A DNA stretch of 64,000 nt. It comes from an uncultured Agrobacterium sp. (GTDB lineage: Bacteria; Pseudomonadota; Alphaproteobacteria; Rhizobiales; Rhizobiaceae). The notes under the pieces were generated by a model. It worked only from the letters and a program-made list of their open reading frames with translations, did not search any database and was not told the DNA's origin. The DNA lies in the NCBI GenBank assembly GCA_913777615.1, contig CAJYTK010000021.1:173037-237036 (forward strand). Direction: 5' to 3'. Both the position numbers and the translations under genes were made by a program. Positions 45,168-54,088 of this stretch are shown one piece after another; positions within the stretch are counted from its first letter, which is position 1, and each line of letters begins with the position of its first letter.

Positions 45168-46091
45168 ATGTCTTTGTTAGCAACATCTTCCTCGCAGCGC
45201 CGCGCGATTTTCGACTGGCGCTCGGAACGGCTTCTTCCATATGTCCTGCTTGCGCCTGCATTTGTCGTGACGCTGGTCATTGTCTTTATGCCGATGGTGC
45301 AGGCGGTGTGGACGAGTTTCTACGATCTCATCCTTTTTAAACCGAATGCCAGCAAGTTTGTCGGTTTCGGAAACTATGTGAAGCTCTTCAACGATCCCGT
45401 TTTCTGGGCCGCACTCTGGAACACCCTGTTATGGATCGGTTTGACCGTACCGCTTCAGATGGGGCTCGGCCTTCTGACGGCTTTGCTCTTGAACCGGGAG
45501 TTTCCGTGGCGTGGTCTGGCGCGAGCGCTGATCATTATTCCCTGGGCCCTACCCAGCGTGGTGATCGCCCTGATGTGGCGTTGGATTTATGATCCCAATA
45601 CAGGTGTGCTGAACGACATCCTCATCTATCTGTCGGTCGTCCAAGCGGCAGTTCCTTGGCTCGCCGATCCAAAGGTCGCGATCTATGCGATTATAGCAAC
45701 GCTGACATGGCAAGGCTTCCCCTTTTTCGCGGTCATGATCCTCGCGGGGCTGCAAGGCATACCGAAGAGTCAGTACGAAGCTGCGTCGATCGACGGAGCG
45801 TCATCATGGAGGCAGTTCCTGCATATAACGTTGCCTGGGATCGCGCCGGTTCTTGCGACCGCAGGGCTGTTGCGCGTGATCTGGGTCGCGAATTCGATGG
45901 ATGTCATCTTCGTGATGACCGGGGGTGGGCCGGGATATGCCACCTACACCCTGCCGCTCTATGCTTTCATAAAAGCTCGCCAAAATCTCGACTTCGGATA
46001 CGGCACGTCCATTGCCGTTACCTTTACCATCCTTCTTGGCGCGTTCGTGGTTCTCTATCTCGCTCGCACCATGCGCGAGGTAGAAAGATGA
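45168..46091 (+). CDS. Sugar ABC transporter permease (MalF/UgpA type)
   Basis: A 307-residue BPD_transp_1 permease with six helices. The N terminus SLLATSSSQRRAIFDWRSERLLPYVLLAPAFVVTLVIVFMPMVQAVWTSFYD is typical of UgpA-like proteins, and the coupling loop is EAASIDGASSWRQFLHITLPGIAPVL. Its stop overlaps the start of the second permease by ATGA. It forms a heterodimer channel with that protein. Confidence 0.93.
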   Translation: MSLLATSSSQRRAIFDWRSERLLPYVLLAPAFVVTLVIVFMPMVQAVWTSFYDLILFKPNASKFVGFGNYVKLFNDPVFWAALWNTLLWIGLTVPLQMGLGLLTALLLNREFPWRGLARALIIIPWALPSVVIALMWRWIYDPNTGVLNDILIYLSVVQAAVPWLADPKVAIYAIIATLTWQGFPFFAVMILAGLQGIPKSQYEAASIDGASSWRQFLHITLPGIAPVLATAGLLRVIWVANSMDVIFVMTGGGPGYATYTLPLYAFIKARQNLDFGYGTSIAVTFTILLGAFVVLYLARTMREVER

Positions 46092-46921
46092 CACAGAAAA
46101 GCACGCTTCGCCGGATCCTCACAACAGATTTGCCTGTTCTTGCGATCGTCCTGTTCGCCATGGCACCGTTCGTGTGGATGATACTAACGTCACTCACGCC
46201 AACAGCCGTCCTTTCGGCTACCGGGGTCTCGCTGTCGCCCATGGGTTGGAGTATGGACAACTATGTTCGGCTCATCGAGCAGACGTCGTTTCTAAAAAAC
46301 ATGGGAGATAGCCTGATCATCGCCGGAGGCACGGTCGTCATCGGACTGATCGTTTCGGTCACCGCTGCCTATGCATTCTCGCGCTTTCGCTTCCGTGGGC
46401 GGAAACTATTGATGATGCAGTTCCTGCTAATCAACATGTTCCCGATGGTCCTGCTTATCCTGCCGCTTTTTGTGCTGATGCGCCGGTTCGGCATTCTCGA
46501 CACGCATATTGGGCTTATTCTCGCGAATGCGACGGTCGCCATTCCGTTCGCGGTCTGGATGCTGACAAGCTATATCGCCGCGATCCCTAAAAGTCTCGAT
46601 GAAGTGGCGATGACAGACGGATGTTCACGTCTGACGGCTCTCCGGAAGGTGGTTCTGCCTCTGACAATGCCGGGGATCATTTCGACCGGGATCTACATCT
46701 TCATCACTGCCTGGAATGAATATCTCTACGCGTTAACGCTTGGTGGCCGCAATGTTCGGCCTGTGACAGTCGCTATCCAGACGTTGATCGGTGAGTATCA
46801 AATCGAATGGGGCCTGCTTGCCGCAGGTGCCGTGGTCGGGGCCATGCCAGCAACAATTCTTTTCCTGCTCGTTCAGCGTCGGCTGATCGGCGGTCTGACG
46901 CAGGGCGCCGTGAAGGGCTGA
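46088..46921 (+). CDS. Sugar ABC transporter permease (MalG/UgpE type)
   Basis: A 277-residue permease. The segment [16 protein letters not shown] in the first loop and the coupling loop [35 protein letters not shown] are MalG-type. Start ATG 46088 is chosen by the four-base overlap with the upstream stop. A much longer frame beginning at 45656 is the shadow frame of the first permease joined to this gene, and is rejected. Confidence 0.93.
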   Translation: MTQKSTLRRILTTDLPVLAIVLFAMAPFVWMILTSLTPTAVLSATGVSLSPMGWSMDNYVRLIEQTSFLKNMGDSLIIAGGTVVIGLIVSVTAAYAFSRFRFRGRKLLMMQFLLINMFPMVLLILPLFVLMRRFGILDTHIGLILANATVAIPFAVWMLTSYIAAIPKSLDEVAMTDGCSRLTALRKVVLPLTMPGIISTGIYIFITAWNEYLYALTLGGRNVRPVTVAIQTLIGEYQIEWGLLAAGAVVGAMPATILFLLVQRRLIGGLTQGAVKG

Positions 46922-46979
46922 GCGTCCTCGCAGAGGTCTTCGCGGCAATGGAATTTTATTCAATCATAAGGACACAAAG

Positions 46980-47861
46980 ATGAACCCCATAGGGTTGATA
47001 TCCATGCAGTATGCCCGCCCTTTCACGGCTGAGCATTTCCCGCTGTTCATGAAAATGCGCGATCATGGCTATGATTTCGTTGAGCTTCTTGTTCCAGAAA
47101 TCGGTGAGCTCGCTATCACTGAGACAAAAAAGGCTCTCGACGATGCCGGAATTGGCGTTGTTCTCGCCGCTCGTGTCAATCTGCAGAGGAACCTGTCGTC
47201 CGCCGACGTGGATGCGCATCGTGCCGGTATCGATTATCTCAAATACACGGTCGATTGTGCTGCTGGTCTCGGCGCGACGGTGGTTGGGGGGCCATTGACA
47301 GGAAACCCGCTGGTCTTCGCAGGTCGTGCCCCACAGGTCGTGGAAGAAGCTGAGCGCCTTGCACGAAAAGATCGATGTGTCAGAGGGCTGAAGGAGGCGG
47401 GAGACTACGCGCAGAAGGCCGGCATTGTTCTGGCGGTGGAGCCCCTCAACCGTTTCGAGAGCGACGTGCTATGTACGACGCAGCAGGCGATGGAACTGCT
47501 TGATGCCGTCGATCATCCTGCTGTGAAGCTCATGCTCGACACCTTCCACATGCACATGGAAGAAAGTTCGCTATCAGAGGCCATCCGGCTCGCAGGGGAT
47601 CGCCTTGTCCATTTCCAGGCGAACGAGAACCATCGTGGCTTCCCTGGGACGGGCTTGACGGACTGGGTCGACGTCTGCCGCGCCCTCCATGAGGTTGGTT
47701 ACAAGGGGCCGATCTCGCTCGAACCTTTTCGTCGTACCGATGACCGTTTCGGTGTTCCGTTCGCCCAGTGGCGGGCGCCCCACGAAGACGAGAGCAATCG
47801 CCTGTCTGCCTCGTGCGCGTTCATGAAATCTCACCTCCTGCTGACGGAGTATCGTCGATGA
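46980..47861 (+). CDS. Sugar phosphate isomerase/epimerase (xylose-isomerase-like TIM barrel)
   Basis: A 293-residue AP-endonuclease-2/IolI-type barrel. Expected metal ligands appear in order: Glu in LAVEPLNRFESD, Asp/His in MLDTFHMHMEE, His/Asn in FQANENHRGFPGTG, Glu in ISLEPFRR. Members include D-tagatose/D-psicose 3-epimerases, 2-keto-myo-inositol isomerase and hydroxypyruvate isomerase. AAGGA precedes ATG 46980, and the stop overlaps the oxidoreductase start. It likely acts on the oxidised sugar produced by its partner. Confidence 0.88.
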   Translation: MNPIGLISMQYARPFTAEHFPLFMKMRDHGYDFVELLVPEIGELAITETKKALDDAGIGVVLAARVNLQRNLSSADVDAHRAGIDYLKYTVDCAAGLGATVVGGPLTGNPLVFAGRAPQVVEEAERLARKDRCVRGLKEAGDYAQKAGIVLAVEPLNRFESDVLCTTQQAMELLDAVDHPAVKLMLDTFHMHMEESSLSEAIRLAGDRLVHFQANENHRGFPGTGLTDWVDVCRALHEVGYKGPISLEPFRRTDDRFGVPFAQWRAPHEDESNRLSASCAFMKSHLLLTEYRR

Positions 47862-48853
47862 CTATAAAAATCGGTTGGATCGGCTGCGGCATTCACGCCA
47901 CGCAGATGCTGCTTCCGCAGCTTGTTCGCCATGACGTCGAGCTTGTCGCGCTTTGCGATATCGACGGCGCGCGCCTTAAAGATGCTGGCCGGCAGTTCGG
48001 AGTGACCAATCTGGTCAGTGACGTTGCCGATCTGCTGAAGACGCCGGGCATCGACGCCGTTGGCATGGCGGTTGGCCCCGACCAGCACCTGGCTTTCGGA
48101 AAGATGGCTCTTGAGCGAGGCTTGCCTGTTTTCATGGAAAAGCCGCCGTCGGGTAGCGCTGCAGGCGCTCGTGAACTTTTGGCTGCTTCGGAAAAATCCA
48201 AAAAACCGCTCCTTCTGGGCTTCATGAAACGGTACTCGATCGGTAATCGCATGGCCGCCAATATCGTCAAGTCGGGTCGTTTCGGCGATGTACTGGGATT
48301 GACTGGCTACTACATGACCGCACCGGGCTACTTCGTCGGTAACGTCGACTATACCGGCTTCTTCCTTCACCATTGTGTTCATTACATGGATCTCGTGTCT
48401 TTCCTGGTTTCCCCCGTCCGCTCGATTAACGCCCGCAAAGTCGAGAAGACACCGGGGCGCGTACTCTTCCATGTTGGCTTCGAATTCGAATGCGGGGCTA
48501 TCGGGAATGTGGCGATGGGCACCATCCAATCGCGCGGCACGCCGGTCGAGCGCATTGAGCTCATGGGCGATCACCAGCGGATCGAAGTGGACGACGTGAT
48601 CGATATCAAATGGCACCGCAACCCGCCGTTCAAGATCGATGATCTCGGTGCAACACTGAACGAGGATTGCGACACGCTGACATGGAAGCCGAATTTTACG
48701 GCAGCGGCCAATGAGGATCCCAAAGGCTACCATTCTCTGCTTGCAGATGTGGTTCCCGCCCTTGCTGGAGCAAGTACCCCCGCGCCGACGATCGTCGAGG
48801 GAGTTATCGCGATGGAGCGTCTGGAAACGCTTCGCCGTCAACTTGCGCTTTGA
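47858..48853 (+). CDS. Gfo/Idh/MocA family oxidoreductase
   Basis: A 331-residue NAD(P)-dependent dehydrogenase. The Rossmann start is IKIGWIGCGIHATQMLLPQL, the nucleotide-side EKP motif is FMEKPPSGSAAGA, and the C-terminal substrate domain has FLHHCVHYMDLVSF with the His-x-x-x-His-x-x-Asp-like helix of the family. ATG 47858 overlaps the isomerase stop (ATGA). Together with the isomerase it suggests an oxidation-isomerisation route for a sugar or polyol. Confidence 0.9.
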   Translation: MTIKIGWIGCGIHATQMLLPQLVRHDVELVALCDIDGARLKDAGRQFGVTNLVSDVADLLKTPGIDAVGMAVGPDQHLAFGKMALERGLPVFMEKPPSGSAAGARELLAASEKSKKPLLLGFMKRYSIGNRMAANIVKSGRFGDVLGLTGYYMTAPGYFVGNVDYTGFFLHHCVHYMDLVSFLVSPVRSINARKVEKTPGRVLFHVGFEFECGAIGNVAMGTIQSRGTPVERIELMGDHQRIEVDDVIDIKWHRNPPFKIDDLGATLNEDCDTLTWKPNFTAAANEDPKGYHSLLADVVPALAGASTPAPTIVEGVIAMERLETLRRQLAL

Positions 48854-48868
48854 TATACGTGGGGGAGT

Positions 48869-48891
48869 GTCGTTCCGAAGATCGGAGCGAC
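48869..48891 (+). terminator. Hairpin after the oxidoreductase gene
   Basis: GTCGTTCCGA (48869-48878) pairs with TCGGAGCGAC (48882-48891), ten base pairs with one G-T wobble, triloop AGA, 15 bases after the stop codon. It lacks a strong T-run, so it may be a weak terminator or mRNA 3'-end stabiliser between the dehydrogenase and the HbpS-like gene. Confidence 0.5.
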
Positions 48892-48998
48892 CTCATTCAA
48901 TGATAGTCTTTGCGTCGAGTAACAGGCTAGTGCCCGCTATTGATCTTTCGAATGCGGTGCGCTGCCTGATTTGGTAGATACACGAGAGGAAACAGCAA

Positions 48999-49430
48999 AT
49001 GTTGGTCATCAAGCGTTTGGACATAGAGGACGCGCGCAGCCTGATTGCAGGAGCGCGAGCGAAAGCAACGGAAATTGGCGTGCCAATGTGTATCGCTGTT
49101 GTCGATGAATCCGGTCAGTTGATCGCATTTGAACGAATGGATGGGGGTAAGATAACCAGCACCATCATTGCCCAGGACAAAGCGTACACGGCGGCCGGCG
49201 CCAAGCGCACGACCGAGAGTTACGGCGCGGCAAGCCAGCCAGGCAACCCCGCCTATGGCATCAACTCTGCGATCGGTGGGCGCCTGGTGGTTGTAGGCGG
49301 TGGCCTGCCAGTGATCGTTAATGGCGAGGTCGTGGGCGGAATTGGCCTGAGTTCAGGCACGCCGGCCCAGGATACGCAATGTGCTCAGGCCGGCATTGAC
49401 CACTTCCTGGCGTCCAGACTACAGGCGTAG
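48999..49430 (+). CDS. HbpS/GlcG-like (DUF336) small protein
   Basis: A 143-residue DUF336/HbpS-like protein: ARSLIAGARAKATEIGVPMCIAVVDESGQLIAFERMDGGK and VVGGGLPVIVNGEVVGGIGLSSGTPAQDTQCAQAGIDHF are the family hallmarks. Related proteins bind haem or are accessory proteins of glycolate, propanediol and sugar utilisation operons. No signal peptide is seen. GAGAGGAA precedes ATG 48999. It is the last plus-strand gene of the sugar cluster and converges on the FAD oxidoreductase. Its role is unknown. Confidence 0.88.
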   Translation: MLVIKRLDIEDARSLIAGARAKATEIGVPMCIAVVDESGQLIAFERMDGGKITSTIIAQDKAYTAAGAKRTTESYGAASQPGNPAYGINSAIGGRLVVVGGGLPVIVNGEVVGGIGLSSGTPAQDTQCAQAGIDHFLASRLQA

Positions 49431-49505
49431 GACAAGTCGCGGTGATGCTTCGCTTGTTGTTGGGCATTACCCGACTGGAACCACCGCAGCAGGCGGACTT
49501 GCTTG

Positions 49506-51077
49506 TCACCCAGCAAGCATCTTTGCCAGCATGAAGCCAGAGCCGGCTCCCGTTCCTGCACCCGGCCACGTCGCGGCCCCGCACATGTACAGGCCATCGA
49601 TGGGGCTCTTGTAGCGCGAATAGCCTGCAACGGGGCGAAAGAGGAAGTTCTGGTCAAGATGATGCGAGCCGGACAAACTATCGCCGCCGATGAGATTAGG
49701 GTTTTCCGCCTGTAAATCGACGGGTGACCAGACCGAGCACCCTCGAATTTTAGACCGAAAGCCTGGCGCGTAGTTCTCAATGATCGAGATGACGCGCTCG
49801 GCATAGGCGTCTTTTACCGACGCCCAGTCCGTGGCGTTGATCTCGCCTGCAGCGTCGCCCTTGATCTCTGCCGGGAGCACGCGCACCTGTACCCACAGCA
49901 CATGCTTGCCATCAGGCGCGCGGGTTGGATCAACCGCGGTAGGCTGACCGACGACGAGAGCCGGTTCTTGAGGCAGAAGACCAGAGATTGCTTCGTCGTA
50001 AACCTTCGTCATCATCGAAAGAGTGGGCGCTATGTGGACGTAGGCGTAGGTTTTCAGTTCTGGAGAGGCTATCCAGTCCGGCAAGCCGTCCAGCGTCAAA
50101 TGGATCATCATTGCGCCTGGTCCAGACCGGTAGGACTTGATGCCTTCGGCGAATTTGGGCGGCAACCGACCGGTCTTTACGATTCCGTCGAAGAGAAGCT
50201 TGGGGTGAATGTTGGAGATGATGGCACGTTTCGCCGTAAGTCTGCGTCCATCTGCAAGTGTGACGACTTTCTTTGTGTTGCTGAAGATTTCCACAGAGGT
50301 GACAGGAGAATTGAGGAACACCTCGCCACCTTTGCTCTCCAGCAGGCTCACCATCGCCTTGATGATGATATCCGCGCCGCCTTCACCGATCACCATGCCG
50401 AAGGCCTGATCAGCCATCGTTTCCAGATAAGGAAAGAGTGCGCCACCGGAAGCATCTGGCGGGAAATCCAGATGGAGGCCCCACGTCGCCATGGTGACCT
50501 TCAGCTTCTCATTGTCAAAATGCCGATCGAGAAAACCGCGTGGCGAGGACAGTAGCAGGCGGAGCAGGTCGGTTAGCAGCGGAATGCCACCTGCTCGCCA
50601 GGCTTTCCAGATCGTCTTGACGCTGAGAAACGAAGGCATGGGTGCCCCAAGCAGTCCAAAGAGATGCGGAGCCTTGGCGCCGAACTCTGCCGACATGGCG
50701 GCGAAGCTTTCGGCATCTTTCGACGAAAGGGCAGCAATTGCCGCTTTATTGGCTGCAAGGTCAGTGCCAATGCCGAGATGGGTTCCGTCTGGAAAAACGC
50801 TGGCAAAGCACTTCGCGGCGGGGACGAACTTCAGACCATGCGTTGCGAGGTCTTGAGCGTAGGTTTGATGAAAAGCGGAGCCAGCGAACATCGAAAGGTT
50901 CATCGCTGCCAGATCGTGCCGGAAGCTAGGTTCGATCACTTCCTGCGTCTTCACCGCACCGCCGGCAGTGGCCTTTGCCTCGACTACTGCGACCTTCCAG
51001 CCCCTCGCGGCCAGATGAACCGCCGCTGCCAGCCCGTTGTGACCTGCTCCCAGAACCACCGCATCGAATTCAGCCAT
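49506..51077 (-). CDS. FAD-dependent oxidoreductase (phytoene-desaturase/PYROXD2-like)
   Basis: A 523-residue flavoprotein. The N-terminal dinucleotide fold reads FDAVVLGAGHNGLAAAVHLAARGWKVAVVEAKATAGGAVKTQE. The C-terminal FAD segment is SPIDGLYMCGAATWPGAGTGAGSGFMLAK. The layout resembles CrtI-type desaturases and the PYROXD2 group, but no carotenoid genes are present. It diverges from a Dpp-type importer with an operator-like palindrome in between, so it probably oxidises an amine or peptide-like substrate brought in by that importer; this is inference. Confidence 0.88.
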   Translation of the reverse strand: MAEFDAVVLGAGHNGLAAAVHLAARGWKVAVVEAKATAGGAVKTQEVIEPSFRHDLAAMNLSMFAGSAFHQTYAQDLATHGLKFVPAAKCFASVFPDGTHLGIGTDLAANKAAIAALSSKDAESFAAMSAEFGAKAPHLFGLLGAPMPSFLSVKTIWKAWRAGGIPLLTDLLRLLLSSPRGFLDRHFDNEKLKVTMATWGLHLDFPPDASGGALFPYLETMADQAFGMVIGEGGADIIIKAMVSLLESKGGEVFLNSPVTSVEIFSNTKKVVTLADGRRLTAKRAIISNIHPKLLFDGIVKTGRLPPKFAEGIKSYRSGPGAMMIHLTLDGLPDWIASPELKTYAYVHIAPTLSMMTKVYDEAISGLLPQEPALVVGQPTAVDPTRAPDGKHVLWVQVRVLPAEIKGDAAGEINATDWASVKDAYAERVISIIENYAPGFRSKIRGCSVWSPVDLQAENPNLIGGDSLSGSHHLDQNFLFRPVAGYSRYKSPIDGLYMCGAATWPGAGTGAGSGFMLAKMLAG

Positions 51078-51433
51078 CTCATTCCACCAGTATTATGATT
51101 TTATTTCTGTATGCATACATTTTCTCGATAATGCATCAAGCTTAAAATAAATTGCCTATGTGAGAGCTCGATGGTTTGCGATCAGCGCGGCGTTTTATGT
51201 TGCGAACCGCTCGGCCCAACAAGCCTTTGCATAGCTGTACTATCCAGAAGTACCAGCAGAAACGCGACTGGCGGCGTGCCGGAAGTGCCGCCAAGAAATA
51301 TTCCCTTTCATATTATTTTCTAAAAATGGATGACGTGGCTCTTGTCAAAATCCTGATTTTAATTTTAAGTTTAAAACAATAACTAATCCGGGAAACACCG
51401 GAAGTCCTTCAAGGGGAACTTTAGGAGTCCAAA
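51078..51433. promoter_or_regulatory. Divergent promoter region between the FAD oxidoreductase and the Dpp-type operon
   Basis: About 355 bases, AT-rich, with no supportable gene. It should hold both promoters. The 12-bp palindrome at 51108-51119 is the clearest site. A 68-codon frame at 51176 (start MRSARRFMLRTARPNK) has no ribosome site and is not considered a gene. Confidence 0.6.
51108..51119. promoter_or_regulatory. Palindrome TGTATGCATACA, probable GntR-type operator
   Basis: A perfect 12-bp palindrome 31 bases upstream of the FAD oxidoreductase start. TGTATGCATACA resembles operators of GntR-family (FCD/VanR group) repressors, TGTATnnATACA-like. No GntR gene is next to it; the nearest in the window, at 42220, has a different, AT-rich operator. 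The controlling regulator is probably encoded elsewhere. Confidence 0.65.
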
Positions 51434-52969
51434 ATGACTGACATGACGCGTCGTGGCGTACTGGGACTAGGTGCGGCTACCGTTCTGACCGGCATCCTTG
51501 CCGGGCGCATCCCGGTTCAAGCTGCGCAAACAAACACTCTGACGATTGCCTTCAATTCTAACCTGCCATCCTTTGACGGGACAGTTGGGCTTTCCGGCGT
51601 TAACCCCGCCATCCAGGCGATCTACCGCTCCATTTACGATCAATATATTGGCCAGAAGCCGGATCTTTCCTTCGAGCCCGGTTTACTGACCGACTGGGGC
51701 TGGAACGACGACAAGACCAAGGTCTGGATGGATGTGCGCGAGGGAGTGAAGTGGCATGATGGCTCGGACTTCACCCCAGAAGATATAGTTTGGTCCCTGA
51801 CCCGCGCCGGCAAGCCAGACAGCGGCAATCCTGTCGCGAGCGTCTGGGCCAGCATCGGTAACTACAAGGTCGAAGGCAAGCGGATCACAGCCGATGTTCT
51901 CAACTTCGATCCGACCATATTCAAGTGGATGGCGTTCCTGACCGGCTATGTGTTGCCCAAGGCCTATTACGAAAAGGTCGGGGCAGAAGGCTTCGAAAAG
52001 AAACCTATCGGCACGGGGCCATACTTGTTTGACGCCTATGAGGGCAATTCTTTCCTGCGCCTCAAAGCCAACCCGAACTACTGGGGCGGCAAGCCTGCGT
52101 TCGAAACCGTCATTTTCAAATTCGTCACAGATCCGACGAGCCGTGTAGCCGAAATCGAATCCGGCTCCTCCGATGTCACGCTCGAAATTCCCTATGAAGA
52201 ATTCGACCGACTGAAGGCGAAGAAGGGCCTTGCTGGCGTCTCTTCGCCGATCTCCGATATCGGCATGATCTTTATTACCAATGTCGAGCCGATGCTGGAC
52301 AAGAACGTCCGGCTTGCAGCTCATCACGCCATCGACAAGGCTAGTATCGTCAAGAAGCTTCTGCGTGGCTACGGCGTTCCGATCGACACACTGGAAGCTC
52401 CAGAATACGAAGCTTACGACGCCTCTATCAAGGTGGCCTACGACCCGGAGAAGTCTGCTGAGCTTCTCAAGGCTTCCGGCTACTCCAAGGAAAAACCGGT
52501 CAAGTTCAAGATCCAGACCACACGCGGCCTGAAGCCCAAGGATTACGAGATGATCCAGGCGATCGTCGGCATGTGGCGCAAGGTCGGCATCGAGGCTGAG
52601 ATCGAAGTCTATGAGGTGGCGAAGCACTTTGAGCTGCGCGCCGGTCACAAGCTCGCGCCTGCCGCTTTCTACAATTGGGGCAACGCGATCGGCGACCCCA
52701 CGACATCGACTGGCTTTGCCATGTTCTCCAAGTCACCACACTCAGCCTGGAAGAGTGACGATGTCGACGCCCTGATCGGACCGCTTTGGGGCGAGAAGGA
52801 CGAGGCCAAGCGTATCGCCGGTTGGAAGGCCGCTGACAAGTATATTGCCGAGCAAGGTTACGTCATTCCGCTTTTGCAATATATGCAGCCCGTCGTCTTC
52901 AAGTCTTCGCTGAAGGTGACGCCGAACGTTTCGAGCGCGCTGCAGCCAACGCTGGTCTCCAAGGCCTGA
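51434..52969 (+). CDS. Peptide/nickel-type ABC transporter substrate-binding protein
   Basis: A 511-residue family 5 solute-binding protein (DppA/OppA fold). The N terminus MTDMTRRGVLGLGAATVLTGILAGRIPVQAA has a twin-arginine-like export signal. The mature protein shows the SBP_bac_5 features WNDDKTKVWMDVREGVKWHDGSDFTPEDIVWSL and GTGPYLFDAYEGNSFLRLKANPNYWGGKP. AGGAG precedes ATG 51434. It supplies the Dpp-type permeases encoded downstream, from which it is separated by 108 bases with a stem-loop. The ligand could be a dipeptide, opine-like compound or other amine. Confidence 0.93.
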   Translation: MTDMTRRGVLGLGAATVLTGILAGRIPVQAAQTNTLTIAFNSNLPSFDGTVGLSGVNPAIQAIYRSIYDQYIGQKPDLSFEPGLLTDWGWNDDKTKVWMDVREGVKWHDGSDFTPEDIVWSLTRAGKPDSGNPVASVWASIGNYKVEGKRITADVLNFDPTIFKWMAFLTGYVLPKAYYEKVGAEGFEKKPIGTGPYLFDAYEGNSFLRLKANPNYWGGKPAFETVIFKFVTDPTSRVAEIESGSSDVTLEIPYEEFDRLKAKKGLAGVSSPISDIGMIFITNVEPMLDKNVRLAAHHAIDKASIVKKLLRGYGVPIDTLEAPEYEAYDASIKVAYDPEKSAELLKASGYSKEKPVKFKIQTTRGLKPKDYEMIQAIVGMWRKVGIEAEIEVYEVAKHFELRAGHKLAPAAFYNWGNAIGDPTTSTGFAMFSKSPHSAWKSDDVDALIGPLWGEKDEAKRIAGWKAADKYIAEQGYVIPLLQYMQPVVFKSSLKVTPNVSSALQPTLVSKA

Positions 52970-52976
52970 CGAGAGA

Positions 52977-53012
52977 GAGCAGCGTCGCGTCTCGTTCGTC
53001 GTGGCGCTGCTC
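52977..53012 (+). other. Stem-loop after the Dpp-type binding protein gene
   Basis: GAGCAGCG (52977-52984) pairs with CGCTGCTC (53005-53012) with a 20-base loop that can form additional pairs. It lies seven bases after the stop codon of the binding-protein gene and before the first permease gene. No T-run. The likely role is stabilising the upstream mRNA. Confidence 0.6.
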
Positions 53013-53077
53013 ACCCCTGTTCGCAGAACCGCGCGTCTGGCAGCCGCCGACGATGACGGCAACAGGAATGTTTGACA

Positions 53078-54088
53078 ATGACCATCTTCGATCTTCTCAA
53101 TCGTCTCGTGATGGCGGTGCTGACGCTTATGGGTGTTGCCGTCATCGTATTCTGTCTGCTGCGCATCGTTCCAGGCGACCCCATCGCCATGATGATTTCG
53201 CCAAGTGCGACCCCCGCCGATATTGCGGCATTGCGCGCCCATTACGGTCTTGATCTTGGCCTGCCACAGCAATTCGTCATCTGGTTTGGTGATGTCTTGA
53301 AGGGCGACTTCGGCACGTCGATTTCGCAACGTCGCGATGTCATGGAATTAATCGGTGGTCGCTTGCCGGCAACGCTGGAGCTTGCGTTTGCCGCACTCGT
53401 TTTCGGCGTGCTCGCTGGTGGCATGATTGCTGTACTCGGCGCGCTTGCGCGAGGCACAAAGCTTGATCCTGCGCTGGATTTTATCAATGGGCTGTTTCTT
53501 GCTGTGCCAGATTTCGTCTGGGCGTTGGCGCTCGTTCTCTTGTTGGGCGTGTTTTGGCCGGTCTTTCCTTTGTCTGGACGCATCGATCCGGGACTGACGA
53601 CGGACTTCCACACGGATTTCTATCTGATCGAGAGCCTCGTTACATTCAAGTTCGCGGCTTTCGCGGACGTCCTCGGCCATATGGTGATGCCCATGCTGGC
53701 GCTCGGCCTGCCCTTAGCGGCCATTGTCGTTCGCACGCTGAAGGAAGCGCTCGCAGAGGCAATGGTCCAGGATTACGTCCTGCTGGCGCGACTGAAGGGC
53801 ATGTCGCCATTGCGGCTCGTGCTTCAGGAGGCGCTGCGCAATGCCGTGGGACCAACGCTAACCCTCACCGGCGTGCAGTTCACCTTCATGATCGGGGGCA
53901 CGGTTATCGTCGAGCGCATCTTTTCCTATCCCGGTCTTGGCAACATGGCGATCGACGCGGTCATCAACCGCGATCTACCGCTGATCCAGGGCATCGTGCT
54001 GACCTTCGGCGCCATCTTCATTCTGTTGAATATTCTGGTCGATCTCATTGCAGCATGGCTGAACCCGAGGAGCGCCGCCCATGGCTGA
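53078..54088 (+). CDS. Peptide-type ABC transporter permease (DppB type)
   Basis: A 336-residue permease. The N terminus LLNRLVMAVLTLMGVAVIVFCLLRIVPGDPIAMM is the DppB/OppB hallmark, with the large loop holding ALRAHYGLDLGLPQQFVIWFGDVLKGDFGTS and the coupling-loop motif VLLARLKGMSPLRLVLQEALRNAV. ATG 53078 is chosen, with AGGA upstream; TTG 53072 is an alternative. It overlaps the next permease by eight bases. Confidence 0.93.
   Translation: MTIFDLLNRLVMAVLTLMGVAVIVFCLLRIVPGDPIAMMISPSATPADIAALRAHYGLDLGLPQQFVIWFGDVLKGDFGTSISQRRDVMELIGGRLPATLELAFAALVFGVLAGGMIAVLGALARGTKLDPALDFINGLFLAVPDFVWALALVLLLGVFWPVFPLSGRIDPGLTTDFHTDFYLIESLVTFKFAAFADVLGHMVMPMLALGLPLAAIVVRTLKEALAEAMVQDYVLLARLKGMSPLRLVLQEALRNAVGPTLTLTGVQFTFMIGGTVIVERIFSYPGLGNMAIDAVINRDLPLIQGIVLTFGAIFILLNILVDLIAAWLNPRSAAHG

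Noticed and set aside
45656-46921. Long plus-strand frame starting inside the first sugar permease
   Set aside because: Its first 144 codons are the wrong frame of the first permease; the real gene starts at 46088 with an ATGA overlap.
47831-48841. 336-codon minus-strand frame over the Gfo/Idh/MocA gene
   Set aside because: Antisense shadow; the plus strand carries the Rossmann and EKP motifs.
51683-52648. 321-codon minus-strand frame over the Dpp-type binding protein
   Set aside because: Antisense shadow of a gene with complete SBP_bac_5 features.
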